From positions 23,872,951 to 23,936,950 of the forward strand of contig OX388311.1 of assembly GCA_947579605.1 (NCBI GenBank): a stretch of DNA of 64,000 nt, given 5' to 3'. The stretch is from Athripsodes cinereus (Eukaryota > Arthropoda > Insecta > Trichoptera > Leptoceridae). Every line of letters starts with the position of its first letter. Position 1 is the stretch's first letter. Positions 1-10,988 of the stretch are shown one piece after another. The notes beneath the pieces are model-generated. The model did no database searches and was not told the origin of the DNA. It worked only from the letters and a program-made list of their open reading frames with translations. Both the position numbers and the translations under genes were made by a program.

Positions 1-1
1 T

Positions 2-2650
2 CCCTCTCACCTACAGGAGGCTAGTGGAGTGCTAATTTCGTGTGAAAAAATCAACTTTAAACTCTTGGCTATCTACAGATCGCCACAGTATACCAATGGT
101 GCGGCTTTTCTCGACTCCATCTGTCAGTGCATGCAGGAAATCTCAAAGGAGTCGCCCTCCTGTTCGGTTATAGCTGGGGACATGAACATAAACATCTTGG
201 ACCAGACACAGGGACTGTCAAACTATTACCTTAATTTAATGTGTGAAATGGGTTATATCTCCACTATCTCTGGTACGACCAGAGAGACTCCAAATAGCTC
301 AACATGTATAGATCATATTTTTGTCCATACAAAACTAAAAATTGATGCTACGATAATACAAACTTGTATTACAGATCATTACTCTACTGCCTTGGAGGTC
401 TACATGGACAAAACAAACTTCAGAGAAACTCCTCAGATAAAAAACAGTATAAATTATAGAGCTTGTGTGGAATCGATGAGACAGGAGACATGGGGGTCAG
501 TATATGATGCTGAGAGTGCAGACATGGCATTGCGAGGCCTGGTTGAAGTTATACAGGATCATCTGAATACTCATACAACAACTAAAAAGTTAAATCACAG
601 GACACATAAAATTAAACCATGGATCACAGAGGGTGTAGTGAGAGCTATTCATAGACGAAACAAATTGCACAGGCAGGCAAAACGCTTTCCAAGTAACAGA
701 AAACTCCAAACTTATTACAAGAGGTATAGAAACATATGCCACAATATAATAAAAAGTACCAAACAAAGTTATTATAAACAGAAAATTGAAGAAAGCCCAA
801 ATAAAGCAAAGACTGTCTGGAATATCGTTAAAGATAACATGGGAACAAACAACACTCGCAAGCAGATTACGAAGATTAAGAAAAATGACATCATTGAGTG
901 CACTAATGAAAAAATCGCCAATGTTTTTAACGACTATTTCTCAAGCGTTGGGAGTGTTTTGGCGAAGGAACTAATACAGAGAATTGGAAAAACAGAGGAG
1001 GATCTTGCTCGACAAATTCCCATCCATCTCGACGACAGTGAACGGCCGCGAAATTTTAATTTACGCCCGATCTCAACTGATGAAACCAAAACCATAATAA
1101 GCTCTCTTCGCGATGACTGTGCACGTGGTCCTGACGGTATTAGTACAAAGATCTTGAAATTGTCGAGTGAACACCTTGCTCCTGCTTTAACACACGCCAT
1201 AAACCTAAGCATAGCAGAGGGCAAATTCCCAGATCACCTCAAGGAAGCGATAGTCGTCCCCATATATAAGAGCGATGACCCTCTAGAGACACAAAACTAT
1301 AGGCCCATAGCTCTGCTAAATGTCATTTCAAAAATATACGAAAAGGCCGTAAATAGACAACTAACAACATACTTGGAACCAAACAATATTCTATCAAATC
1401 AACAATTTGGTTTTAGACCAGGAAGAAGTACGACAGATGCTATCAATGACATGACCGACTATCTTGTCAGAGAGATGGATGTTGGTAAGAAATGTATCGC
1501 GATATACATAGACCTTAAAAAGGCATTTGATACAGTCTCACACCCGATACTACTGCAAAAACTAAAGGGCATAGGAATAACTGGACTTTCTCTAAAATGG
1601 TTCAGTGACTATATAGAGAACAGAAAACAGGTTGTTAGAATTGGCGAGACTACAGGTTCATCGAAAGAAGTCAACTTCGGCGTGCCACAGGGTTCTGTCC
1701 TAGGACCTACCCTCTTCCTTGTTTACATTAATGACTTATGCAAAATGACTACTCCGGCGAAAATCACGGCTTTTGCTGATGATACAGCTATTTTACTTAG
1801 CGCAAATTCTTGGGAAGAGGTCTACGAGGTCGCAAATAATGAAATAGCTAAAATCAAGACCTGGATGGACGAGAATTTGTTGACGCTGAACATCTCAAAG
1901 ACTAAATATATCACCTTTAGTATCGATAGTAGACAACAACCACCGGAGAATACTCATGGCATTACTATCCACACGTGCTATCCCTTGGCGGGACCCTGTT
2001 CATGCCAGACTCTGGAAAAGGTTAAAACCTACAAATATCTAGGAATTCACATAGATCAGCACCTGCGTTGGCAGCACCATATTGAGCAGCTAGCAAAAAA
2101 ATGTAGAAAACTGATACATATATTTAGAACTCTGAGAGACATTCTCGATGTGGATATATTAAAAACTGTATACTATGCTCTTACACAAAGTACCCTAGAA
2201 TATGGAATTATTGGCTGGGGTGGAATGGCTGCTACGCTTTTGGCTCCTTTGGAGAGAGTCCAACGATCTATTTTAAAGGTTATGTACCGAAAACCGTTCA
2301 GATACTCAACCGAAGAGTTGTATAACTTGGCTGAAGTGTTGGATGTCAGACAGCTCTACATGAAAATTATTATCACGTACTTGCACAGAAACACTTCACC
2401 GTTCCAACCAGATTACATACTTGTTCACAGCACAAGAAATCGACAACAGCTTAGACCACCGCATCTTCTGACTACCTTTGCCCAGAGGCATTACTGTTTC
2501 TTGGCGCCTAGACTATACAATAAAGTCATGATAAGCATACAGCAGTCTATTTCACGAAATGGAAAGAACTTGAGTAGACTTATGGTTGAATGGTTGAAGA
2601 AGACAGGCAGAATAACATCCACTTCCATGCTATTGAATGTGGATAGATGA
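2..2650 (+). CDS. Non-LTR retrotransposon ORF2 (endonuclease-reverse transcriptase), cut by left edge
   Basis: The frame is open to the window edge, so the true start lies to the left; from position 29 it gives 873 residues. The N-terminal part is the end of an APE-type endonuclease: AGDMNINIL near residue 49, a CIDHIF block near 93 and ITDHY near 115. The reverse transcriptase follows at about residues 350-640, with YRPIALLNVISKIYEKA, FGFRPGRSTTDAI, the catalytic IYIDLKKAFD near 490, GVPQGSVLGP, and FADD near 580. About 230 C-terminal residues have no RNase H or zinc knuckle. The motif set and the lack of RNase H fit the CR1/L2 side of the Jockey group. Enzymes of this type nick the target and copy their own RNA there. 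No internal stop or frameshift is visible, so the copy looks young. Clade assignment is by eye. Confidence 0.93.
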   Translation, partial: PSHLQEASGVLISCEKINFKLLAIYRSPQYTNGAAFLDSICQCMQEISKESPSCSVIAGDMNINILDQTQGLSNYYLNLMCEMGYISTISGTTRETPNSSTCIDHIFVHTKLKIDATIIQTCITDHYSTALEVYMDKTNFRETPQIKNSINYRACVESMRQETWGSVYDAESADMALRGLVEVIQDHLNTHTTTKKLNHRTHKIKPWITEGVVRAIHRRNKLHRQAKRFPSNRKLQTYYKRYRNICHNIIKSTKQSYYKQKIEESPNKAKTVWNIVKDNMGTNNTRKQITKIKKNDIIECTNEKIANVFNDYFSSVGSVLAKELIQRIGKTEEDLARQIPIHLDDSERPRNFNLRPISTDETKTIISSLRDDCARGPDGISTKILKLSSEHLAPALTHAINLSIAEGKFPDHLKEAIVVPIYKSDDPLETQNYRPIALLNVISKIYEKAVNRQLTTYLEPNNILSNQQFGFRPGRSTTDAINDMTDYLVREMDVGKKCIAIYIDLKKAFDTVSHPILLQKLKGIGITGLSLKWFSDYIENRKQVVRIGETTGSSKEVNFGVPQGSVLGPTLFLVYINDLCKMTTPAKITAFADDTAILLSANSWEEVYEVANNEIAKIKTWMDENLLTLNISKTKYITFSIDSRQQPPENTHGITIHTCYPLAGPCSCQTLEKVKTYKYLGIHIDQHLRWQHHIEQLAKKCRKLIHIFRTLRDILDVDILKTVYYALTQSTLEYGIIGWGGMAATLLAPLERVQRSILKVMYRKPFRYSTEELYNLAEVLDVRQLYMKIIITYLHRNTSPFQPDYILVHSTRNRQQLRPPHLLTTFAQRHYCFLAPRLYNKVMISIQQSISRNGKNLSRLMVEWLKKTGRITSTSMLLNVDR

Positions 2651-2810
2651 CTGAATTCCAGTAGTTCAATATTAAAAGAATGAAGGAGCACCTCGTTATG
2701 ATCACCACGTGGTCTTTTATTGTTATTAATTGTTATTGGATCTTTCTTTTTATTTATTAATTTTTTTAAATTTCTAATTTTCTTCAAATATGATAAGCTG
2801 CCTTGGTGTC

Positions 2811-2847
2811 TACCACCTCAGAACAGACTACGTCTAGTGAGGTGGTA
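2811..2847 (+). other. LINE 3'-UTR hairpin with nested stem
   Basis: TACCACCTCA (2811-2820) pairs perfectly with TGAGGTGGTA (2838-2847). Inside it, AGAC (2825-2828) pairs with GTCT (2832-2835) around a three-base loop. The four bases GAAC sit unpaired on the 5' side between the stems. The same plan recurs at 8604-8635 and, inverted, at 4339-4374. In non-LTR elements such stems can serve as the RNA handle bound by the reverse transcriptase; that role is inferred here. Confidence 0.75.
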
Positions 2848-3220
2848 TAATTTTCCAGGACGGCAGACTCAGAGGATGCACGCTCGGGGGTCGGGGACAT
2901 GCGGGGCTCGGTCGGGTCACATGTGGCCCGGCTGAGAACCGCGTGTCTTCGCTAGGAGGGTGGGCGTCTGATGGGCCTGTTTCTTTTTTGATTGTAATAC
3001 TTATAACTTATACAATATCTACCTTTGCAGTTTAAATATTTTATGTAGTTTTTTTCTTCACATCAATCTTTTCATATATTTTTTTATTCTTCTAATGTAT
3101 ATAGGTATATTGTGTATTTAATTGATTTATAATATCCATACAGATTACTTATACTTTATTTTATAACGTAGTATGTACCTACTTCATTATTTTATTGTTA
3201 TTTTTTCCTGGAAAATAAAT

Positions 3221-3257
3221 ATTCATTAATTAATTCATTCATTCATTCATTCATTCA
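3221..3257 (+). repeat. (ATTC)n microsatellite at LINE 3' end
   Basis: An imperfect, then clean, ATTC repeat directly follows the LINE 3' UTR. It is read as the element's terminal microsatellite tail. Confidence 0.85.
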
Positions 3258-3366
3258 ATTTACTTCCACAGACTGAATATATTTTTTAACATATATATGG
3301 TCCATTCAGATAGATCGAGCTGGTCCCACCCGGAAAAATTTGAAAAAGATGATCATTTTTCATTTT

Positions 3367-3733
3367 GCTCTGGCCAGAAATCGAACCCGTGACCTTGTGA
3401 CTCCAAAGCAAGAGCGCTACTTCTGCGCAATAACTATCCAAAATGAGTGGTAATAAGCGATACATCCTTAGAAAACAAGCTAGTAAAAATGTGATTCTGC
3501 TTATAATACCATCAGTTCACTTCCTACTAATGGGGTAGCTGGTGGTCATTGTGCTCTGGCCAGAAATCGAAACCGGGACCTTGTGACTCCAAATCAAAAG
3601 GGTTACTTCTGCGCAATAACTATCCAAAATGAGTGGTAATAAGCGATACATCCTTAGAAAACAAGCTAGTAAAAATATGATTCCGCTTATAATACCATCA
3701 GTTCACTTCCTACTAATGGGGTAGCTGGTGGAG
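3367..3733 (-). repeat. Tandem pair of a 186-bp repeat with a tRNA-like core
   Basis: Two closely similar copies lie head to tail with a period of 186 bp (GCTCTGGCCAG at 3367 and 3553; both units end in GGGGTAGCTGGTGG). On the minus strand each holds a tRNA-like core: an A-box-like TTGCGCAGAAGTAGCGC and a B-box-like GGGTTCGATTTC (about 3377-3430 in the better copy). The second copy (about 3563-3616) has a damaged A-box region. Such Pol III-type boxes are typical of tRNA-derived SINEs. However, the tRNA-like part is near one end of a tandem unit, not at a clear SINE head. No complete cloverleaf can be drawn, so it is not called a tRNA gene. Confidence 0.65.
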
Positions 3734-4234
3734 TGTGACAATGAATTCATTATGATGTGATTGTAATGTATTTAAAACAATGTTACATTTTAATCCCGAT
3801 TATAAAATATTCAATCCGCAATCGTTAAATTAAATGGTTTAATTGTCCCTCCCGTTAGGTGAGTGGAGTGGCGAGCTTATGAATAATTGATAACAACACA
3901 AGACAAGTCGCCCTGGAGGATTATTGATTGTAAAACGGTTTCCGAGGAGTTTCCACTCCGGAACCTGGGTTAAGTAACGAAGTGACTTGAAAACTTTTCT
4001 TTGCTGCTGCATAAATGCATATTAATAAGTGCACTTTAAACAAATTGAAAGATTGCGCTAAAACCTCGGATACCGTCCTACCTACCCACTTATATACATT
4101 TAAATCTACCTACACCCTCATAATGACGTTACAATCTCCATCGTTTATAACCCATTTAAATAGTCGCTTGACATCATTTAAATAAAATATATTTCAACCC
4201 ATATGCTTTTAATTTTTGTTGGCAAGGAGAAGAT
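3734..4234. other. Non-coding spacer
   Basis: No gene or recognisable repeat is seen. About 3840-3990 is less AT-rich and less repetitive than its surroundings and could be an old repeat remnant or a conserved element. Confidence 0.4.
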
Positions 4235-6196
4235 TCAAATTCAATATCAAATATTTTTTATTTGAGTAAAATTTACAACTTAATAATATTAGGATACACA
4301 CCTTATTACAAAAAAAAAACACATTTATTACATATTTGACCCTCAAAATTGAGCAGTGCTCGTGCTTTGAGGGTTTAAACATATTTCATACAATTTACAT
4401 CACACAATAGCGCTTACCAAATAATAATAAAAACATACACACATCCACAATACAAATAGTAACCAAATACAGTTTCTTAACAAAACTCAACAACAGAGCA
4501 GATGAACAGCTATTTAAAAATATCTTTCAGATTCAATTTAAAACTCTGATTTGTTTTTGTAGAATCATACTTAGATTTTTTGTTCAGGTTGTTGTACCAC
4601 ACAACACACAAATGAGTATAGTGGTGTTGTCCAGCAGATGTTTTTCTGGGAGGTACATTAATTAGGCCTCCCAGTCTTGGACACGCACAGATGTCATCCG
4701 GTGAGTGGAGTTTTTGTACAAAATACTCTCTACAAACCTGAGACACTGCCTTTCTCTTATAAATATTATCCAATGTGGGTACCAGAAATTCTTTAAAAAG
4801 TTCTGAGGTTGGGTGGTCCATCGGTTTTTTAAGAATTATTTTTATAATACTTCTTTGGCTGACGCCCAGGGAATAGAGAGAGTTTTTATATGCCCCACCC
4901 CAAGCTATAATACCATATTGCAACACAGATTGGACAAGAGAAAAATACACTTCTTTCATTTGCTTAGCATTTAAAATATCCTTTAGTCTATAAAATATAT
5001 AGAACATTTTTCTTATTCTCTTTACAGTGGTTTGCACATAATCTTTCCATTTCATATTTGAGTCAATTTCAACTCCATTGAACCACCACATGATTTTATC
5101 TTATTTGTGCAAGAGTTACTATGAATTTTAATATCAAGGGCGGTAGTAGGCTCACCTTTAATATTTATAGAGAAATTAACATAATTCGTTTTCTCAGCAT
5201 TCAGTGATAATAAACTCGCGTCAAACCAGCCCTTGAGCAAATTAATTTCTGTATTCACAATTGTTTCCACTTCTTCCCATATACTACCATGGGCAATCAA
5301 CGCTGTATCATCGGCAAAGGACAACACTGTCGACTGGGAAAGGCTAAAAATTTGATTTACATATAAAATAAATAATATTGGCCCAAGAACCGTACCCTGC
5401 GGAATCCCAAACTCAGAAGTTAATGGCTCACTGAGAGAAGACCCAATTTTAACCCTTTGATCTCTATGATACAGATAGCTCTCCAGTCATTTTCCAACTT
5501 TACCCGTGATCCCTATTTGATTCAATCTTTCCAATAATTTACAGTGGCTTACGCTGTCAAAAGCCTTTCTAAGGTCGACAAACACTCCCACACATTTACC
5601 TCCTCTGTCCAGACTTTGATTTACCAACGTTGTTAGTCTAGCCAATGCATCATCAGTGCCCATTCCCTGCCTAAAACCAAACTGGTTTTTGTGTATGATC
5701 TTATTTGAATCCAAAAAACCCAGAATCTGTCTCTTAACAATCTTTTCAAAAATTTTAGCCACATTTGAAATAACAGAAATGGGCCGATAATTATTGATAT
5801 CCCTATGATCTCCTGATTTATATACGGGTGTCACTATGGAAGTCTTATATATACTTGGAAATGTGCCACTGTTCAAACTAACGTTGATAATATGAGTAAT
5901 AGGGTGACACAAATATTGCGCATTTACTTTTAATAAATTTGCACCTATACCATCAAACCCTGAGGCACAACCATTTCTAAGACCTTGTATCTCTTCAAGC
6001 ACTATATCTGAGTTAATCTGTTCAAATTTTCTGAGATTTTGGCGCAAATTCACATTTCGGAGACAACTATCATCTGTTTCCCCAGAATCTATCTTACGAG
6101 CAAGATTTTTACCCACCTGCGTAAAAAAGAGTTAAATGCATTCGCAACCAACACTGGCTGCTTATTGACATTAAAAACTTTATTCTCAAGTTTGAT
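4235..6196 (-). pseudogene. Decayed CR1/L2-type LINE, minus strand, 5'-truncated
   Basis: Three frames of one broken reverse-transcriptase gene line up on the minus strand. The first (6116-5487) has YRPISVISNVAKIFEK, FGFRQGMGTDDALARL and FVDLRKAFDSVSH. The second (5327-5052) has FADDTALI. The third (5091-4510) has the C-terminal part, including LQYGIIAWGGAYK. Coding similarity continues upstream of 6116 (NAFNSFFTQ) to about 6196, where a SINE fragment begins. Frame changes near 5490 and 5090 and an extra stop make it inactive. The 3' UTR (about 4500-4235) contains a nested hairpin like that of the LINE at the left edge. The copy keeps the RT and C-terminus but has lost the endonuclease. Confidence 0.88.
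4339..4374 (-). other. 3'-UTR nested hairpin of the minus-strand LINE
   Basis: On the plus strand ACCCTCAAA (4339-4347) pairs with TTTGAGGGT (4366-4374), and an inner GAGC (4351-4354) pairs with GCTC (4358-4361) around a three-base loop. Read on the minus strand, GCAC lies between outer and inner 5' stems where the LINE at 2811-2847 has GAAC. The base pairs differ almost entirely between the two elements, but the architecture is the same. Confidence 0.7.
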
Positions 6197-6273
6197 GATG
6201 GTTTGCATGTTTATTACATGCAGCTAGTCTGCTGGCTGCCCTACTTGTGGAATATGCCGTGATGGTGTAGTAG
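6197..6273 (+). mobile_element. SINE-like family, copy A (3' part only)
   Basis: This matches the 3' third of the family seen whole at 44112-44375: a TGCAGCTAGTCTGCTGGC block, a CCCTACTTGTGGAATATGCC block, GTGATGGT and a short TAG-rich tail. It abuts the truncated LINE to its left. Confidence 0.75.
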
Positions 6274-8599
6274 TACCTAGCAGTATTTATTTCAAACAAT
6301 AGTCTAGTACTTGAGATGCATTACATCTTCAGTTATCTCTTGCACTTGATCTTTTATAGTGATGTGATTGCTCGTCTGGGTGTGTATTCAGTAAAAATAT
6401 TTCGATTATTACGATACATATATAATTATATACCTAAACATATCTAGGATTTCTTCCTTATATCATTTACATCTCGCTATAGTAGGTATCTACAGGTGTT
6501 TTCCTGAATCCTGCCAATTCCATTTGAGTGCCCACGCAGGTGTGCGGCATGTTTTGATTTCCGGAGATATTTTGTATAATAACTACGTTTTCTAAACAAA
6601 CTCGACATTCAATAGTAGGTATTTATCGTATAAATTATATGTATTTTATATGTATATTGTTATTATTCACGGGAAATATTTCTGTTCTTTTGATAATATA
6701 TTCCTCACGTGTAAAAAATCCCACAAGTTTGTTTTACAAAAGGAAAACTGTGAGAATAATACCCACCTACCTGGAGAGAAAAAAGGAATGAATTCCAAAC
6801 AACAAAGAAACTTCCATATCGCTGGAAATCGAGAAAGTATTTTTCAATCCCTTCTGAAGAGACCATTCTTTAAATTTATTCAACTATGATAAGTGGAGAG
6901 GAAATTTGTGATATTTCGATAGAAACATGATATTTCAGGGGGGAATCTTGAAAAACATTTCTGAATTATTAATATTTATTGGAATCGTATTTGTATGGTT
7001 TTATATCAATAGATATATATTTTTTTAGAGTTTGCTGGTTATTTGAGATAAATACAAGGGCAAAAACCTTTTTTATTTCGAAACTTGTAGATTTATTACG
7101 TTAAGGGAGGGTAGTCGACTTCAACTTTATTAAGTTTCATTATTCGCCAATATTGTCACGAAAGTAAATAATATATCATGTATGTACATTACATATGTAG
7201 GTATATCGAGTACAGGGATTCTTTAAACATTTCCATTTCTGATGAAACTTATCGTCGTGTTCAATAATTGAATGCTTGTATTATGATATGATGGATGTGT
7301 GTTGGGAGTCGTTGTATGTATACTTACGTAGTTAGGTATTACATATATTTAGCAGATCGTTATATGTATTATTACTTTTGTAAGACCCTCGTTTCGTCGC
7401 CATAGAAAATGCAGTGTGGTGGAAAGCTCTCGTAACATATTTTAATTATCTTTTCACAACACAGCACACTAACCATCACTGCCGAAATGGAGTTCTGACG
7501 AATTTCTGAATAAGTTGCCATCCAACGTAGGCAGTACCCATTGTATCTACCAACTCTGCCTCTCTCTCTATATACATATATATAGGTAGATGGATATGGT
7601 ATGCCATATAGGTATATTTAGTATTAATGTCATTGTATAAATCCCGACGGTGGTACAGATAAAACAATCTATTTCCTATAATTGTTTTTTTTTGTAATAA
7701 GAGCATCTAGGTATCCACCTAGTTATTTTTTTGACATGCGAATTCATTTAGATTAACGTCAATAGACCTTCACAAAACTGATTTGGTAAAAATTATATAC
7801 ATATCCTTTTTTATCAATCATGTCATTTCTCTTGTGAGATAGGCAAAAAGGATCAAGTGTCACTATTTTATCCATCCATTACGTAATCCGTTTAATTTTT
7901 TCATAAAGCCAAAGACATTATTTCATAAAGTAAATTTATTTGTCCTAATATATTACCGCAAGTAGTGTATTTAGTTGTAGCAGACTGAATAATATGTAAT
8001 TATTATAAAAAATATACAGAAAGTAGGAGAATCAACATTATATTTTCTAAACCATTTAAAATGAGAGAATGTAATTGAAAATTCACATTTCATAACTAAT
8101 GATACGATTGACAAGTGTAGAGATATGATTACTTTTGCTATTTTTGAATTAGCTTATCAAAACGTTTTAGTGTCATATCTAAACTATAAGATATCTACTA
8201 GGTACATAATATGTACTTTAATATCTGTAGATATTAGGCACTGTTAAAGTGCGATTTACTACATAACTAACGTGAAGAGGAAAATCACCTGCTTTGAGAT
8301 CCTAGCCGGTATCCAGCTTTGGTGCAGAAAGCTGATGGAAGAGACGTGGCGATATTATTTACCCCCCATATTAGGCAAGAGCGACATCTCTCTGAACACA
8401 AAGACCTCCAGTGCAGGAGAACTACATTTAATTTTAGTGAAGAGACCTTTTCAATGTTCCAATCACATCGATAAACTTTTTCGTTTTCAATAATCGTTTT
8501 GCTGTTAGCAAATTATGAAGGTTTAGTGTTTCGTTTACCTCTGGTAGAAAATGTGAAATTGATTTATATCAATCTTGCGTATTTTTTTTGTAGATTTAT
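6274..8599. other. AT-rich non-coding stretch
   Basis: I see no supportable gene here. Short open frames (for example at 6650-6889 and 8272-8493) resemble nothing known and fit chance in AT-rich DNA. Short TAGGTA/TACCTA words are common. Confidence 0.5.
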
Positions 8600-8760
8600 A
8601 TACTGCCACAGAACAGACTCAAGTCTAGTGAGGCAATAAATTCCATTTTCTATAATTGTCAAAAGAATATGTGTTTTAAGATAGTTAATAGTAAAATTTT
8701 ATAGTAGTCAGTTGTTTTTTGTTGTTATATTAATTGAAAAATAAATAAAGAAATATCGAA
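8600..8760 (+). mobile_element. 3'-UTR remnant of a CR1/L2-type LINE
   Basis: A hairpin at 8604-8635 repeats the plan of 2811-2847: TGCCACA/TGAGGCA outer stem with one mismatch, GAAC bulge, then AGACT/AGTCT inner stem. AT-rich sequence and an AAATAAATAAAG-like stretch follow. No coding sequence precedes it, so this is a heavily 5'-truncated copy or remnant. Confidence 0.6.
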
Positions 8761-9383
8761 TATATTACAGAAAATGTCTTAATTATGTATTTTGATGGAT
8801 GTTAAATTTTGTTTGAAAATACGTGTTTGGTTACATTGGTAAATAATTATATCAAAGTGGATCCATTTCAACAGTATCAGTTATTTTATACATATATCGA
8901 TGTGATTGCTTAGCGAACTTTTAATAGCGAGAATTAACAATATATATTATGATATGAATCCCTAGTTACCCCTCAGTATATCGTACTCTGTATATAATTG
9001 CATTTAAAAACGAACCGAGTGTTTTAAGCAAGGTAACAAATTTAGCGCACAGCCGCTTTCAAAGCCGCTTTGAAAAATATACTTTGTAATTTGATTAAAC
9101 TTCACGATCATATCCCTCTCATAAAAATATACTATTATACTTTTCATCATCTACCTACATATATCTAATACATATTATACATACAATTATGATACTGACA
9201 TTGCCCAAAAAATCAAAATACTCATTCTAAAATATTTTTTGAAGGTAAATATCCTTTATGTGGTTGTTTCGTTAAGAGATTAAGATAGGTATTACAAAGT
9301 CATGAGAATATTAGATTTTTAGTATCGAGCTTAGAAAAATGTTAATGGTCTTTTACGAAAAGCAGTTCAACGACATTTATGTT
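8761..9383. other. Non-coding stretch
   Basis: No gene or repeat is recognised in this AT-rich sequence. Confidence 0.45.
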
Positions 9384-9650
9384 CTCATTTTATTTTTATT
9401 TAATCATATAAACGGGTAATGCCTTTTACATGAAATCATACATTACATAATCAAAAAAAATCACAGATTTCGCATTTACTCAAAGAATTTACAAACTACA
9501 TAAACAATAACATTGGGAAAGTGGTGGGAAAAACCCATAATGTAAAAGAAAAACAATTACATTATAATAATTCATTTACTTATTATTTTCTTTATACACA
9601 TCAACAAATCAATTTACGTAAAAAAAATGTGATGATATGCAGAGGCGTGA
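9384..9650 (-). mobile_element. Jockey-type LINE 3'-end fragment
   Basis: Read on the minus strand, the fragment ends in CATGTAAAAGGCATTACCCG and an A-rich AAATAAAAATAAAA tail. That terminus closely resembles the end of the truncated LINE at 49665-49711. The body (about 9460-9650) matches 20650-20790 and more weakly 12350-12490. No coding sequence remains. Confidence 0.6.
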
Positions 9651-9675
9651 TTATCACTATAATTTGATTTATTTG

Positions 9676-9922
9676 TTTGCCGCAAAGCATCCGGCTATAA
9701 ATTGGTCTCCCACTCATTTCCGTAAGCTTTCGAATGTCCGGTAAAAGTCCAAAAATAGACATTTTAGATCCTAATTTCAGTGATGAGATTTGTCACCCAT
9801 CTTAAATGTCTCAACTTGTTGTTGGCACGCAGAGGACAGCTTACATGTTAATTACATGCAGCTGGTCTGCTGGCTACCCCGCTGAAATATGCCGTGATGG
9901 TATAATAGTAATAGTAGTAGTG
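9676..9922 (+). mobile_element. SINE-like family, copy B
   Basis: A full-length but diverged member. It has the ATTGGTCTCCCACTC block, the CCCATCTTAAATGTCTCAAC block, the TGCAGCTGGTCTGCTGGCTA block and the CCGTGATGGTATAATAG end, with a TAG-type microsatellite tail. Confidence 0.75.
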
Positions 9923-10988
9923 ATTTGTCACATAACAACGAGAATTATTGTTTAATACATGATAAAAAATAAAACCTTTTATAAAATGTTTGATAAAAAA
10001 TATCTCATTACAGTGAGCGATCGCAATTCCAATCTTTCATGAAACGTTATTTGATATATACCTACCTACTTACTACCGTTACACAATTTCTCTTGAAGAA
10101 ATAATATAAAATTATTTGGTTTTATTGTAAGCAATAACAAATGTAATAAGCACGTAAAAAATCACGAAATTCAACGGGTGTTTGTAACATAAACAATATT
10201 TAATTATGATATTATGTGGAGCTAGAAGGGTTGTATATGGGAAGTCATATTTAATAGAATTCCGAGATCAACATTGTCATGTTGTAGCTCGTGAGTTGTG
10301 ATTTATTCAATAGAGTGTAGCAATATTGTGTAGGTACCTACCTACTGTATATGGTGCAAAGCGTCAGAATGCAAATAGAATTAGTAAGGATGCTACGCTG
10401 GCGGGCTGCTGGTATAGTAAGTTGTGTTGTAGCAGATAAATGGCTTTCTCTCTACTTACCGACTAGTCTAATAAGGTAAAGTTCTATGGAGTGTATCAGT
10501 AGATACATATACATGATGTACTCTCAATTTATTCTATAAAACAAACGTTCCATAAATTTGATGAAGTGTCTATGTATATATGTACCTACCTACAACCAAT
10601 TTCGATAAAAACAAATTTTCGAAATGAAAATGTTACGTGAAGCTTTTATTAAGTCTCTTGTAAATGTTCGTAATACATGTCATATACTAAACCGCAAATA
10701 AACATTTGGATAGAGGCAGCTCGTGAATTATGTAAGATATTGGCGTATTCAGTACATTCATTTTGGTTAAATATAAATATAATATGAAGGCCTGTCTCAT
10801 AGACTTTACATTTAAGTGGAATTACCAAATTGTTTATTCTGGATAGTAGTGGTTCGTGATTTTTAATTAATTCTGTATTTCTCTATACGAGTTTCAATAT
10901 TTTTCAAGTCTTAAATATGAGTATAGTATTCATTTGAAAAAAATGCTCAGTGAAACGTTGTTTAGAAATATCTTACATTTTCTAGTTA
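9923..10988. other. Non-coding stretch
   Basis: No gene is supported. Several TACCTACCTAC words occur (near 10060, 10340 and 10585). Confidence 0.45.

Larger units (their letters stand above)
1..3257 (+). mobile_element. CR1/L2-type LINE, 3' part, ending in an ATTC microsatellite
   Basis: The element holds the ORF2 ending at 2650 and a 3' UTR of about 600 bases. The UTR has a T-rich stretch, a strong hairpin at 2811-2847, a GC-rich block at about 2870-2970, and then AT-rich DNA. It ends in an (ATTC)n run at about 3221-3257 instead of poly(A). A short tandem repeat tail is known for CR1/L2-type LINEs, so I place the 3' end there. The target duplication cannot be checked because the 5' end is outside the window. 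Confidence 0.8.

Noticed and set aside
934..1224. 96-residue minus ORF inside the first LINE
   Set aside because: Shadow of the reverse-transcriptase frame on the other strand.
3377..3430. tRNA gene candidate
   Set aside because: A- and B-box-like motifs exist, but no acceptor stem or proper anticodon arm can be drawn, and the unit is repeated.
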